NCBI GenBank assembly: GCA_907165135.1
Contig: OU015569.1
Span: forward strand, 11,284,501 to 11,348,500
Source of the DNA: Oikopleura dioica
Lineage: Eukaryota; Chordata; Appendicularia; Copelata; Oikopleuridae
Reading direction: 5' to 3'
DNA length: 64,000 bases
Positions 12,427 through 24,949 of this stretch are shown piece after piece. Position numbers and translations under genes: made by a program. The stretch's first letter is position 1. Each line of letters starts with the position of its first letter. Under the pieces are notes generated by a model. The model saw nothing but the letters and a program-made list of their open reading frames with translations, was not told the DNA's origin and did not search any database.

Positions 12427-15400
12427 TTAGCCAGAGGAAATCCGAGTCAAGGGGCTGTAAGGGACACTGCTCAAGTTACTATTAATATTGGCTTGGTCGT
12501 AATGAAAGGAAAGTTCGTCGTTGTCACGTGTGTCCAGGGAGAGCACGTCCATGCGGGGATGAAACTTGCTCGAATTGAAGTAGTCTACTGGGCTTGCTTC
12601 GCGCTCGAAACTGTTGAAACCAAAACTGCCAGCCTGAACGAGCGATGAGTTTGCTTGTTGATTCTTTGGGGTCTTACTTGTTCTTGCGGACGCGGTTCCC
12701 ACACATTGGGTTTCCTTATCGGCTTGGGTGGACTTGCGTTGCTCTCCAAAGTGCTCGCTGGCCCGTTCGACCAAATCGACCGGTCTGGCACGGAAGACTT
12801 CGCAGAAGTCTTCGGCTCAGAGTCAATCACTGATAGGACGGATTCGTTCGCCAGCTTGCCAGTGCCAAGATCGTCCCAGATATCCTTCTTACTTTTCGTG
12901 TCCTGCTGCGCCCAGATCGTTCGTAGCTTATCGCCAAATGCCTTGTAGTCGTGGCTCGTTGAGCTCACTTCTCCCTGCAAGTACAATATTACGATCAACC
13001 TACTCTAAAAGCCTTTTAGTAAAAGGGCTTACCTTGACAATCCTTGGTTGAAGCGGCGCGGATTGAGAATAAATGTTCTTATTGAATCTATCCGCGTACT
13101 GCGTCGTCGCCGAATTACTTTCAGGATATCGTCCATCATCCGGACTCCTCCATTGAGAGTGGCCTCTAAAGTCATTCTCGTTCGAATGACTTTGAGATGA
13201 CACTTGCCCATATTGCATTCGATCAGTGCTAAGGAATTAAATGTTAATTAATACGTTTCCAAGCGTGATTTACCTGGGAGTAAAGTAGGTTGTTCCGTTA
13301 ACAATTTTCACCTCGCAGCCATGTTCCTTCTCGATTCTAGCGTGAGCTTCATGGTCATAGACGTCAGCGATTGGTGGCGCGTCCTGTCTAATCCAATTGA
13401 TGGCTTCTTCCATCGTCAGCTCTGAGACTTGTCCTTCGTCTTGGCCATTTCCTGGAAAGGATCAAGGATAAGAACACTTTCAAAAACTTGATTTCGATAA
13501 ATGAATAAATGGGAGTAAATGGAAGCTGTAAATGTGTGTGCTTCGTATTCGACACATACCCACAGGACCAACAGAACATGCATTAGCGGCAAATATATAG
13601 GATATGTTACCCGTTGTCTTTCGTCCCCGTCGCCTTCTCGTTCGCTTCTTCTTCAAATCAGAATTGCTCGACGCCGAGGCGGAGCGATTTCTCAACTTTG
13701 CGATTTCATGATCCTCTGTTGGTGCACTACAAACAGCGATCAAAAAGGGATGAAAGAAGAATAGGCAGTACCTTTGTGCAGACAACTCGCGCGTCGGTGA
13801 GACTCCACCGTCCATCTTTTTCCTGCTAGATCTCGGCATAGCCTTCGGCTGCGAGAAGTCTTCCTTATTCTCCTGAAAATAAGAGGTGAGCCTTCCTTGA
13901 TAATATAATTTCTAATAAGAGAATAGTCGTTGATTTGGCTGTTTTACTCATGATTTAGATAAATTGGGAATTCTTGGGAGTTACAGAAGATAGATTCTAA
14001 TCCAAATATTCAAAGAAATATATTTCTAGAGCCTGAATGTCAAATTCAAAGCGTTAAATGCAGAATTCGTTTGTCATTTTCAAAGAAAACCAAGTAAATT
14101 TTCAACAAAGACTATTTCTATTTACGAATCTTGAAACTGTTGCTTACCTTAATTTTGTTCTTCTTGAATGCGAACCGGTACTTATTGTTCTGCGTTCTAT
14201 CGCTTTGCTCATCAAGCGATTCTGAAAAACAGCCTTCGATTCTAGAGATCGTCGGTAAAACTCACCGTCCTGGTTACCGGCTCTTGCATTCGCGTATTCA
14301 ATCTCTCTCTGCTCGCGGCGTTCGTTTTCCTTGCGCTTGTAATCGAGGTTCACTTCTTTGCGCCTCTTCGTCGTCATCGATGGCGCGGTGACTGCGCGCG
14401 GTCGGAAGCTGCTCTCCGCGCTGCCCGAGTTGGCGACTTGAAGCAGGCTCTGCTGATTCTGCCCGTACTGTTGATGCTGCTGCTCGACCGGACTCGCTTG
14501 CCGCACCACCTGTGTCGGGGGTGGCAGCACCTTAATTTTAATTTAGCAGCCTTTTTGGATGAGACAGACACTCTCTTTCTTGAGTGACAAAAGAAAAGAA
14601 AAAACAGAAAAGACAAAGGAGCGCCATGTTTGCTCCAGCGAGCAAGGAGAGCACTTTATCCCGGGCCAAAATTTATTAACGCCGATTTTGTCATGCCTAC
14701 GTGAGTTGCTGACATCTATAAACCCGCCCTAGCCCTCAATAAGCGGCTTTGAATTATCCAATTCAATACGCACCTTGCGCCAAAAATACAACTCGCCCCT
14801 CCGCGAAATTCAAATAAAAAATAAGAATGCTAGTTGGTAATTTCTGAGATCTGTGTATCTTAAATTTCAATAAAATAAAGTACCTTCTCGGCCGTTTTGC
14901 GAACAATCTGCACTTGCTGCTGTCTAGGAACCGTTCTGTCCGTCTCTCGGCGATCCAGCGAGTTGAAAACTGAAAGGAAAAATGTTAACTCAACAATGGC
15001 GAGTGTTGTTGCGTCTGACTTTCACCCGGCTTATCAGTTGGTTTTTAAGTAATCATTAATTAACAAGCTAGTAGCAGGGCGAATCCCGGTCAAGCTCCAC
15101 TAAGAAGTGGAACTGAAACTCAAAGTCACCCGGGCGTGAAACTGGCGGGCTCACCCCGCGAGCGAAGCCATAAAATTTCGCGTTTTTATCCAAAAAAGGG
15201 GGAGCAATTTTGAGGTAAACATGGGATGCCAAAATATGAAAGGATGAGGCGTGATAGCAAAGAAGCATGTGTGCGTGGATTGAATGTTACTTTGTTTTCC
15301 TCCCACATGAGTTACGAAAGGACGAGTCCCAAGATTTTCTCCCAGATTGGGAGAAAAGAATTTGGGACTCCAACTTTGCAGAACCAGGAAATGAAGCGAG

Positions 15401-17860
15401 TTTCTTTCTTTCCAACCCATGAGATTTAGTAAATGGACTCAGGTTTTCTACAGAGGCTGCTTTGAAAGAAAAGAAAGTCGATTTATTTGCTGGTTCAGCA
15501 AATTTTAAGAGTCATTATTGGGGGATGAATGATTTTAAGGGTTGTTGACTTATGCGATTGTTGGAATGCAATTACTTTTCTTAGAAAAGCGCGAATTGAG
15601 TACGTAATTGTTTAAATAAGCAACCACCAGCGTTATGGATTTAAATTCACCTTGCGATAAATTTTTGGCCACGAAACGTCCTTGCCCTTCCGCTGGTGTC
15701 AGAAATCGGGCTATCCTTACGGTCAAAATATAAGACTGAGAATGTGAGCTCAATACCGCTAGGCCCTAGACGCGCGGGCCAAGAAGATAGACCCATTTCG
15801 ACGCGTCTAGGGAGCTTTTATACTAGCTTCAAGTTCGACCGCTCCAACCTCTATTTCCGACTTGCCAGTAGTCAAAGTCGCCAGTTTAGACAAGATAAAC
15901 TGACTGTTAAAGTAGGAACTACAGGATTGACATAACAAACGATTTATTATTATTCACCGTTTCCTGAGCGGCTTTCATTGAACGAGACGGTTCGATTCTT
16001 GCGATCAGCCGAGCCTCCCGCTCCTGGTGAGCCGGGCGAGGAGTCTCCTCTATTCTGCCGCACCGGCGATGAAAGATGGGAATGACTCATCATCGGACTC
16101 ATCGAGGAAGACAACGAGGAGTGTGGCAAGTCACTAGTGCCATTCGCCGCTGCCAAGTGATGCTGGCTCTGCTGATGAGGAGGGTGGTTCTCGTGCGTTT
16201 GCGCTTGATGATTGGGCATCAACAGTGCGTTGTTGTTGTTGTAGGACGGTTGCTCGTTGTTCGTTGCAAGTTGCATCTTTTTCGCTTTTTCGACTTTCAA
16301 GTTTTCGCTTTTTTTGAATTCGCAGTTTCTCAATCTCTCGCTTTTCAACTTTGCAGTTTTCTCGTTTTTGCGCGTTTTCTTTAATCGATCAGAAGTGCAA
16401 TCTTCATCAGCTCTGAAAAAGACAAAGGTTAGTTCAGGACCTCAAAGTCCACGCTCGGCAACGTGTGTGCAAAACCTGAGTCAGGGTCCTGAAAAAGCTT
16501 TAATGAATAGCAATTTTTCGTTGAAGTTTTTTCCAAGACCCTGACTCAGGTTTTTACGCAGGTCGCCAAGCAAGCTTTGCGGCACAGTAGTTACTGTAAT
16601 ACTATTATCTGCAATTTGAATATATGGATAAATGATAAAGAAAATTGGGTCAGAAAGAAGCAGGTCAAATTTTAAGTGTGTGCATATCTCCCTCTCTTTT
16701 CTGAATCTGTCATTTTTATTTGGCAACAAACAATTTGCCGAAATCGTTGCTCATTTCTTTAAATATCCTCTTTTTTGCAAGTCTGAAACTTAGTAAGCCA
16801 GAAATAGATAAATTACAGCTCGTAAAAAGTTTCACCGTAGCTCTTGAAAAACTAGAATTCAAGGCTTTCTACCGCCATTTCAAGCAAAACTCTCTGGCAA
16901 CGTCACTATTTATTATTTCGATGTTCTGGAAGTGACGTATTTTTCGCTATAGAGATTTTCGCGTTGCATAATGTTCAATTCAATATTGACTCTATTACGA
17001 AACGATCTGTAAATCAATCAGAAAACTAAGTCAATTTTTTAATCTTCAAAATTGGAATTCAAATTCGAATCTGAAATTCTCTATTTCTCGATTTTTCGAT
17101 TTCTATTTCTAGCTTCGTTTTTGCTTGTTTCTCTTTTGAGTTTTTTTTTTTTGCGGAGGAATTTGAATTAGCTATCACGTCCCTGGACACCAGAGAAAAA
17201 AAAACGGATCGATATAGCTTATTGACACAGGAGAAAGAAAAACTCTGCGAACGAGCCAATATATTTTAATCAGATATTTCTTTCAACATGGGAATGATTG
17301 TTCACTTCTCTCCGTGTCTATTCGTTTTTTATCGATTTCCCATTGTCTTGGCTTTTCTGTCTGGCCGGCCAAAATTACTGTCTGGGGCAACTACGAATCA
17401 TGGGAACCGAAGGGTTTCATCACCAAAGCTGGGCTTTTTAACCCATTTCTGGACCAAAGGGGCTCAATGGTAGGCTTTAGTTGAAATTGAAAAAAAGCCG
17501 CGACATATTTCTGGAGTTTTATTTACTGTAATGTAGACATGAAAAGTCTAATAAAAAGAAGGAGTTATTCTTGAGTCTGGTATCTTGAACCATTCGTTTA
17601 TAAAAATCAGATAATGTTGATTCGAGCCTTCTTTTTTTATCTGACGGTTATTCCCTTATTTTGTCTTAGTACTATCGACTGTAAATAGAAAGAGCGTCAA
17701 AAGACTCGTTAAAGTTTATATTTTCTTTTCAACCCCCTTATTTAGAAAATTTTCAGCAATTAAAAATTCGAAAATTAATTCAAAAACTCACCTGGTTAAT
17801 ATTCAAAGTAGCAGGTTTTCGCCCGATCTCGTCCGAATACCAAATTACGTCTCTGAAAAA
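12427..17860 (-). CDS. Large low-complexity protein, 3' exons only, family not recognised
   Basis: About ten exons join in frame by GT-AG introns, several of 43-50 nt, ending in TAA at 12427-12429. From the N-terminal side, recognisable coding blocks are RDVIWYSDEIGRKPATLNIN (17.8 kb), a Lys-rich then Asn/His/Gln-rich exon (16.41-15.95 kb), RRETDRTVPRQQQVQIV (14.9 kb), and a charged helix containing VNLDYKRKENERREQ (14.3 kb). These are followed by NNKYRFAFKKNKIK, a basic block KKKRTRRRRGRK, a conserved-looking segment EEAINWIRQDAPPIADVYDH (13.4 kb), and Ser/Pro-rich tails with DDLGTGKLANESV. I do not recognise the family. The composition suggests a disordered RNA-binding or cytoskeletal adaptor. 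The start codon was not found; 5' exons may extend to about 20.5 kb. Confidence 0.6.
16451..16576. mobile_element. Short inverted-repeat element (CTCGGCAACC family) in an intron
   Basis: The arms CGCTCGGCAACGTGTGTG and CGCAGGTCGCCAAGC are inverted, with the inner pair CCTGAGTCAGGGTCC and AGACCCTGACTCAGG. It sits in the intron between the 17.8-kb and 16.4-kb exons of the large minus-strand gene. Flanking duplications are not clear. Confidence 0.65.
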
Positions 17861-20800
17861 CGAAAAGATAAGGATTTCAGCTCTCGGTCTATTTTTCTGT
17901 TTCTTCATTTTCATTTTAGTTGTTTTTTTTCTTGAGTTTTTTTTTCTCGAGCTGGGCGCCCCGTCGCGGTTTGCTCGATTACATAACTCCTGTGAAATAA
18001 AAAAAGAAGAAGAGTCTGAGTTTGAAAAGTTTGATTGCCTTAAAAGGGTCACTCTCAGTAGTAGGCGTCTTTTTTTTCAAAATTACTGTGAAAAAAAAGT
18101 GCGGCGCTTCAAATGGTCGGGGGCGTGTTTGGATGTTTTCGGCGTCAAAAGCGTCTTTTTTTCAAAAAAAAAAAATTATTGAGAAAAAAAATAATATTTC
18201 AAAAATTTAAATTTTTCATTTTCTTTATCTAATTTATATTTTTTCTAAGATCTATCAAAAAATTCGACCAAAAAATGATCGCGTGTTTTTTCGATATTTT
18301 TCTTGCTTTCTCTTTTCGGCCTCGGGGAGTTTCAAGAGTTCCCCAACGAAGAGCCGGCCAGCCACTTCTTCTTCTTTCTCACAGCTCTTCTCTGGGACGG
18401 CAGCCTGTGTACAAAACCTGAGTCAGGGTTGTGCTATTTAGACGCGGCTTTTTAAATTACTATCATCATCAATTTCTGATTAATTATGGCTAAGCTACTT
18501 CGCGGCTTCGTTTTAAAAGGCCGCTACTTTTAACTTATGCCTGTTCAAATCCTGACTCAGGTTTTAGACAGAGGTCGTCAGAAATTTTTATTCTCTAATT
18601 CATTATTTTGGAGGTTAATTTAAAGTATTTTTTTAATCTTGAAAAAGGTAAAAGACCATTTTTCGCCAAAAACAGCAAAAATAAACGCCTGATAAAAAAA
18701 GTCAGAACAACGGGCCCGTGTTAAGGAGAAGGAAAAAGAGAGAGAGAGAGCGAGAAAGATAGAGGGTGGTTGATGGCTCGGCGCCAACCGATGGCACTCG
18801 AGCTCAATGACCTTGACTTACTGAGCTGCTTCGTTTTTTTTCTTGACGATCACGTCGATCAAAATCGAAGAAAAAGGAAACAAAACATCCATCAGAATCG
18901 TTTTCTTTTTCATTTTGGAGGGCTGCCATTTAGAATTAACAAGAATTTGGTCAAAAGATGAAATTTCAAATTTGAACTTTTGACCAAAAATTTGATTTTA
19001 TTGAAAAACACAAAAATTCAAAGCGATTTTCGGTCAAAGATGAAAAATTAAAGATTTCAATTATCGACCAAATAATCTCTTTGATAAATTTTGTTGCCAG
19101 GTCCCTTGATTGTCATAGAAACAGTAGCTCGGCGGTTAAAAACAGCCACAGGCAGTTTAAATCAGTACTTTTAGCGGGATAGAAAAAAGCTAACTCGTGC
19201 CGCAGGGCGCGATATCAATTTTATTTTTCAAAAACGAAATTTCAGAAAGTCTATTTTTAACTTTCAGTCTTTTTTTCTTCTGAAATTGAAGAAGATTTTT
19301 CTCGATTTTTTTTTTGTTGTTTTTTTCATGCTCTTGTTTTATATACAACAGGGTCGCTTTTCACTGTGTGAGCGTCTCGCTGATGCTTGTCGAATGATGT
19401 TATTCTCCAGTTCTGCTAAGCAAAGCACTGTCTTTGCGACGCAAGAAGCCCGTAGGCATCGAACAGGGTCTGCTAGACCCAGCTGAAATGCTAACAACGA
19501 ATTCCTTAATACTGCTCGCTAGAAAATAACACCGAAATTTTCCGTTTACTTTCAAAATTTCAAAAGAGATTATTCATTTTTGGTAATTTCTTTCGAAAAT
19601 ATTAGGCTTACTAAGACTCTAAAAGCCGCTTGCGGCTTCGAGGAAAGAAAAGGAAAAAAGCCGCGCGAATATAACTATCTCAAAGCCGCAAGTCTTAAAA
19701 ACTCAGGCTTTCTAGCAGTAGCTGGGCTCGGCAACCTGTGTTAAAGACTTGACACAGGGTCCTGGAAAATATTTAATGAAAGACGCAGTAACTTTTTTTC
19801 TACTGGAAAGGCTGAAATATTCGAAAATATCCAATATTTCTCAAATTAATTTAAAAAAAAGTTCATTTTCAGTCGCTCTTACTAATTAAAAATAATTGCG
19901 AATAGGAAGTGTCTGGCCCACAGATTTTATCATTATCATAACTATCGTAAAATAAAAAAAAATAACACGCGGAAGCCAAACTTACTCATTTTTTAACACT
20001 TTGTAATTTATAATAGGAAAGTTTCCTCCCTGGAACAGCATTTTTCCCCTCGTCCGCTAGACAAAGAGAGAGAGAGCTTTTTTCAGCACGACCTAAGGTG
20101 ACCAGCGGGAGGAGAGGCCCACTTAGCACGTGCATGGCGCTAAAATTTATTGTTGAGCCTGCAACTCCGAATTTTGGACGAAGAAATTGAAGCTTTCCTT
20201 CCTCGAAAAGATCGAAAAAAGCTTAAAGCGCGGCTTTTTTATGTATTTCTGATCGATGAATCAAGAAGCCGCATTCGGCTCGGAGCAAAATACGAGAAAC
20301 CTGTGGAGAAAACCTGACTCAGGCTCTCAATATAGGTTGCCGAGCCTAAAATGAATTTCAGAGCAGCATTTGCGCGGCTTCTTTTATCTACATTTACAAC
20401 GGAGCCGCAAGCGGCTTCTCGATTTTTCAAAATTTTATAGAAAAGGAGGACCCTAAAGAAGTGCCTGCTTCTACCCTGCATTTAACAAAACTCTGCCTTA
20501 CCGAATTTGTAAACGATCGAAACTGCCAAGAACTATCAAAAATTGGCAAACAAACAGAACTGTTCTAGAGCTCGCGTTTTATTGAATTCTTGAATTTTTG
20601 AAAATTGAAAACACATCACATATTTTACGATAAAATATCATGACTGAAGTACGAGAAAAAGGGTTTATTTTTAAATAAATAGGAATTAAATAAATAATAA
20701 GAACGGCACAAATGGAGAAGACACTTTTTTGAAATTTGGAATTTTATAATTCTATAATTCTAAAGAAACTGAAAATTTTTGAAAAGAAAAAGGAATGGAA

Positions 20801-21411
20801 AGAATTTAGTAAGAAAAAAAAATAAGTAAAAATAGCAAAGAAGAGTCTCTCCAACAAATACCAATAATAAATACGATTCGAAATTACGAGAAAGGATTGA
20901 CAAGTTGATAGAAGCTTAAGTTGAGTACCAAAAGAGGATGATCTTGAAAAGGAAAATGTAAACAATGATGCTTGCTACTGGTTGTATCTGTTGATTCAAT
21001 TTAACTATTAACAAAATAGAAAAAAGTAGAAAATTAAAAATGTGAAATCAAGGAAGAGTACGCTAAATTCCTAAGATTTTCTCTAAAGCTAGAAGGTGGT
21101 AAATTAAGTATTTAAATAATTAGTACGCTATTAATTTAGTACAGTCAAAATATTAATCAAATCTCGCAAAAGAAAAATCTCGTGATTACGAGATACTTCA
21201 AAATAAATTAAAGATTTAAGCTTTCAAAGTTGGAAAGTCGAACGTTTAAATAAATAATATTAATAACGCAAGTTGCAACTGGCGAATAACGAACTTGTGA
21301 CTTTGAAAATAGAGGTATATATTGTTTTTAACAAAGATTGGAAACGACGAAAATAGGACTAGAAAAGAGAGGACTTTGGAAGTATAAATAGTTAGCGGAA
21401 GAAGTGCTTCC
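17861..21411. other. AT-rich, repeat-rich region upstream of the large gene
   Basis: No confident exon was found. The region contains CTCGGCAACC-family copies (18392-18583, part at 19724-19763, 20290-20349). It also holds GCCGC-palindrome elements (about 19619-19690 and 20260-20420), GA and poly(A/T) tracts, and long AT-rich stretches. Undetected 5' exons and the promoter of the gene ending at 12427 may lie here, as may the 3' UTR of the carnitine carrier gene. Confidence 0.5.
18392..18583. mobile_element. Longer, degenerate CTCGGCAACC-family element
   Basis: Left arm GGGACGGCAGCCTGTGTAC followed by AAACCTGAGTCAGGG; right arm CCTGACTCAGGTTTT followed by AGACAGAGGTCGTCAG. The spacer is longer than in other copies and carries GCGGCTT motifs like those of the GCCGC-palindrome family, suggesting nested insertion or recombination. 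Confidence 0.6.
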
Positions 21412-22535
21412 TTACCAAAGCTTGTCCAGTCCCGATTTTGTCAATTCCATGGCCAAGAAGCACGCGGCGTTGGCGGGGAAAGCTCGCATCATCACAACGC
21501 CGAATCCGCGGAACATTTGCTTGAAGCCTCCTTCGGCCATCACCTCGCTAAACATTCCTCGTTAAAAGAGAGAAAGAGACATCAATATCAGCATCAACAG
21601 CTGCTGCTGTTGTTCTGTTTTTGTGGACTTACGCGTAGACGTCTTTGATACCGGCGTATCTACCAGAGATGTCGGTCTGGAATCGAGTCTTGAGGGTGTC
21701 TGGGGGGATGCCAATCGCCCAGTTGGCCATGCCGGCGAGACCACCGGCGACAAGGATGGAGCTAATCGACATTTCCTGGCCCTCAGGAGTCAATTGGTCC
21801 TTGATGTAGGCGTACATGCCAAAGTAGCAACCAGAAGCAGGCACATCTCTGGCGAGAGTAAGCACTGTACCTCGGTAGAGATTTCTCACTCCACCATCGG
21901 CGATCAGTTGCTTTTTCATGGTTTTCAAATTATTGTCCGGTTGCTTATCAGTCGCTTTATACTTGACTAGACTAGGCAACCTATAACATAGGAAACAGCC
22001 TAACCCTAACCCAGATCATTGAGTTAATCGAAATTCAAAAACCATTCCTTGGCGCAGTCGCCCATGCCTTTGTACTGGCCAGGTTTTGCGACTTGAAGGA
22101 GACATTTGATTCGTTCTCCTGGAGCCATGATGATTGTCGAGTAGACTCCGGCCAGCATACCGCCGCAGAAGAGCTCACCATAGCTCAGCTTCTCGTGGCC
22201 AGTAATTTTGCGGACCATGTTGCAGCCAGCAGCGTTACCAGCGAAAGAGAGGGCAAAGATGGGAGTGACACCAGTGAGCGGAGCCATGACTCCTCGGTAG
22301 AGACTACGAACTCCCTGAGTCCGAACCATGTCCTGAAATTTGTCGTTGAAATCAAGAAAGAGAAGCTCAGAAAAAAAGCTAGACGTGGGTAACTTACCTT
22401 GGCGCAGTCGAGAGATCCTTTGTAATGATTGGAGCTCTGAAGCTGGACTTTAACCATGTCAAAGGGTTGACCAACGACGACGGCTGCCATGCCACCTGCA
22501 CCGCCCGATATGAACGATTTAACAGGATCGGACAT
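21412..22535 (-). CDS. SLC25A20: Mitochondrial carnitine/acylcarnitine carrier (SLC25A20 type)
   Basis: The product exchanges acylcarnitine for carnitine across the inner mitochondrial membrane for fatty-acid oxidation. It starts MSDPVKSFISGGAGG and carries the three mitochondrial-carrier repeats. Signature motifs are PFDMVKVQLQ (repeat 1), APGERIKCLLQ (repeat 2) and PPDTLKTRFQTD (repeat 3). YKGSLDCAK and the RDVPASGCYFGMYAYIKD segment are typical of the carnitine carrier. Four exons give about 300 residues, the family length. The second intron (21911-22047) cannot be GT-AG: the frame and the family alignment (DCAK followed by QLIADGGVRNLYRGT) require a GA-AG intron. It contains a telomere-like motif. 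Stop TAA is at 21412-21414. Confidence 0.95.
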
Positions 22536-22748
22536 GATCCTGTTTTAGTTCAGTGAAAATTCTAAACAAGAAATAGCGCGTTAATCAACTGAAAGTGAAA
22601 CTATTTTGCAAAATGAAAATTAATAGTGTTTCTTAAGTATAAGTGAAAGAAAGGAATGTCAGTGAAGATGAGCTTTAACAGAAAAAGTTGAAAATTAAAA
22701 AAATAAGTTGCAAACGAAGCTCAGTAAAGCTGCAACTTGAAAAGTGTC

Positions 22749-24779
22749 TCAGGACATTTTGGTGTTGGCGAAGAAGTCACGAATATTTGGCTTGCGCGTG
22801 GACGACTTGAGTTTGATCGGATTCGCTTTTGAGGAGCCGCCAAGGCGATTGAAGGGTCTGTTTCCGCGGTTCGTCCGTTCTTTCTTGAAGAGGTTCGATT
22901 GAGCAACGAGTTTTGAAACGTCCAGCGAGCTCGAGTCTTGTTCGCTTCTAGTTTTCTTCTTTGGCGAGCGCTGTGGGACGGTTTTTACTTTGACGCGAGC
23001 GAAGACTGATGGAGGACTTGAGTGAATTGGCGGGGGTTTTTCAGGACTCTTGTTTCTTGCTTCGACTGGTCTAGCTGAAGAGCGTTGAATAATTGGACTG
23101 TAGGAGCTCTCATCGTCCAAGTCGTCGTCTTCCATGTCTCCATCACTTTCGTTGGCAATCTTTATCGCTTCCAGCCGCTGCATTCGGCTTTTTAAGTCGG
23201 TTTTCTGCGTCGCTTTTTCCGGAAGATTCGGCGTGTTGCTTTCCGTCAACGCAAGTGCATCGTTGAAGAGGGAGCTGTCGCAAAAAGTCGAGGAGCAGCT
23301 TCCATACGGCGTCGTTTTCTGCTTCTTCATCGGCGGCGTTGTCAAATCGATGCAACTCGAGCTGCCAGCGTCGCTTTTTCGCTTCTTGAGTTTGGCCAGC
23401 AAATCATCCGACAAAGGCGACTCGGTACAGATGCGCACAAAAGTCTCCGACTCTGGGTTCGCTCTTTTTGCAAGATCGAACTTCATTCTAATCGCGGTGA
23501 TCTCTTCTTGGGCGCTTTCTTTTTGTCTTATTAGCAGTTGGTTATCCTAAATTCCTATGTCAAATCAGCACTAAAAAGCGAGCCATATTCTAGCTTCCCT
23601 CTTTTTAGATATAAATATCGCTATGAAATCAAAATTTTGATTAAAATTTTTTAGTTAATTCGATTAAAAGACACTGTTACACCCGAAAAAATGCCCTTTT
23701 CCGCCTATTTTGTGCACCAAACTGATTTTTTTCTATGAAAATTGGCCCTGATATCAACAAATGTTCTAGAAACGCTCAATTTTAGAAATTACCTCTTTGA
23801 GATTTTCGACACGCATCTTTTCCCTGCGCAAGTCCCTCTCCAAATTGGTGATTCTAGAGTTTCTCTTTTCATGTTCTGCAAGTAGACGGGTGTACTCTTT
23901 CTGGATCATGGTCGCATATTTGAATGTTTCGTTGATGTCCGCGCGGCTCTGTAGACCCTAGGTCGATCTTTAGCAAACGTCAAACAAATAATATTGATCA
24001 TTTCAGGCGACCTTCGGATTCAAATAAATCCGACCAGCCAAAAGTACAAAAAAGTTACACAGCCATCATAGTGCTCTTGGTAACTGATTTTTTGAACTGT
24101 GAAGAAGCAAATTCGACGAATATTGTTTTGAAAAAAGAACTTACTTGAATCCAAGACGGATCATCTGTAGTACACTGTCTCAAGTTCTTGACTCTGTCGA
24201 CGATCCTAATGTCGCTTTCCAGCTCCTTGACCTTGTCGTACTTGCTCTGAACAGTCGCCAGGTCGCAGCGTAATTCATTAGCTTCTGCAGCGATGTGATC
24301 GCATTTCATCTTCAATGCGCTGAGACGCGTACTGTCAGCCTTTTCTTTGTTCTTCAACTTGTCGCGTGATTTTTTGAGTTTGGTCACTTCTTCCGTCAGC
24401 GACTGTACTTTTCCCTCGTTCTCGCGCTTCGATCTTTGTTCCTCGAGCACTTGAGCCTCCAAAGCGGAGATTCTGTTTCGCAGGCGGGAGCTGTCTTTAG
24501 AAGGGCTTTCGCTTAGAGTTGTGTTGTTGGGAATCGCAAACTACAAAAATGATGATGGAAAAGAAGAAACGAAAGAGAATTTCTTACATAGAGCTGTTTA
24601 ACAATTGAAGACCTGTTCGCTTTCGAGCGACATGTCGGGCAAATTGGTTGATTTCTGCACTGCTTGAGCCACTCATCTAAGCACGCTCGGTGGAAAGTAT
24701 GGCCACAGGGGCATGCTGAGATGGCGCATTCGTTGGTCAGCTCATCAGTGCAGACAGAACATTCCGTTACGATTGTCAT
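22749..24779 (-). CDS. TRAIP: TRAIP-type RING E3 ubiquitin ligase
   Basis: TRAIP is a replication-coupled ubiquitin ligase that unloads the CMG helicase and handles DNA-protein and interstrand crosslinks. The first exon encodes a RING: CSVCTDEL, then CPCGHTFHRACLDEWL, then CPTCRSKANRSS, with zinc ligands C-C-C-H-H-C-C-C in order. It is followed by IVKQLY as in human TRAIP (INKLFF). Exons 2 and 3 are a long coiled coil. The large last exon is Ser/Lys-rich and ends RKPNIRDFFANTKMS, resembling the C-terminal PCNA-interacting (PIP-box) region of TRAIP, though the leading Gln is absent. Length is about 500 residues against 469 in human. A truncated paralog lies upstream on the same strand, now separated by a hAT-type insertion. 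Confidence 0.9.
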
Positions 24780-24949
24780 ACGACTCTGAAAAGAAATAGG
24801 TCAAATAAAGGTGGAGAAAATGAAAGCTTAGAATGGAAAGATTCAAGCGGATAATATGGCAGTGAAAAGAGATGTAGAAAAAGATGAAATAATAACTCTG
24901 GTGGTGAAATGGCAGTAGTTTTAGTGAAAAGAGTAATAAAGCAACTGGT

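Noticed and set aside
12645-13051. Long plus-strand open frames over 12.6-13.1 kb
   Set aside because: They are shadows of minus-strand exons that join in frame through short GT-AG introns to a common stop at 12427.
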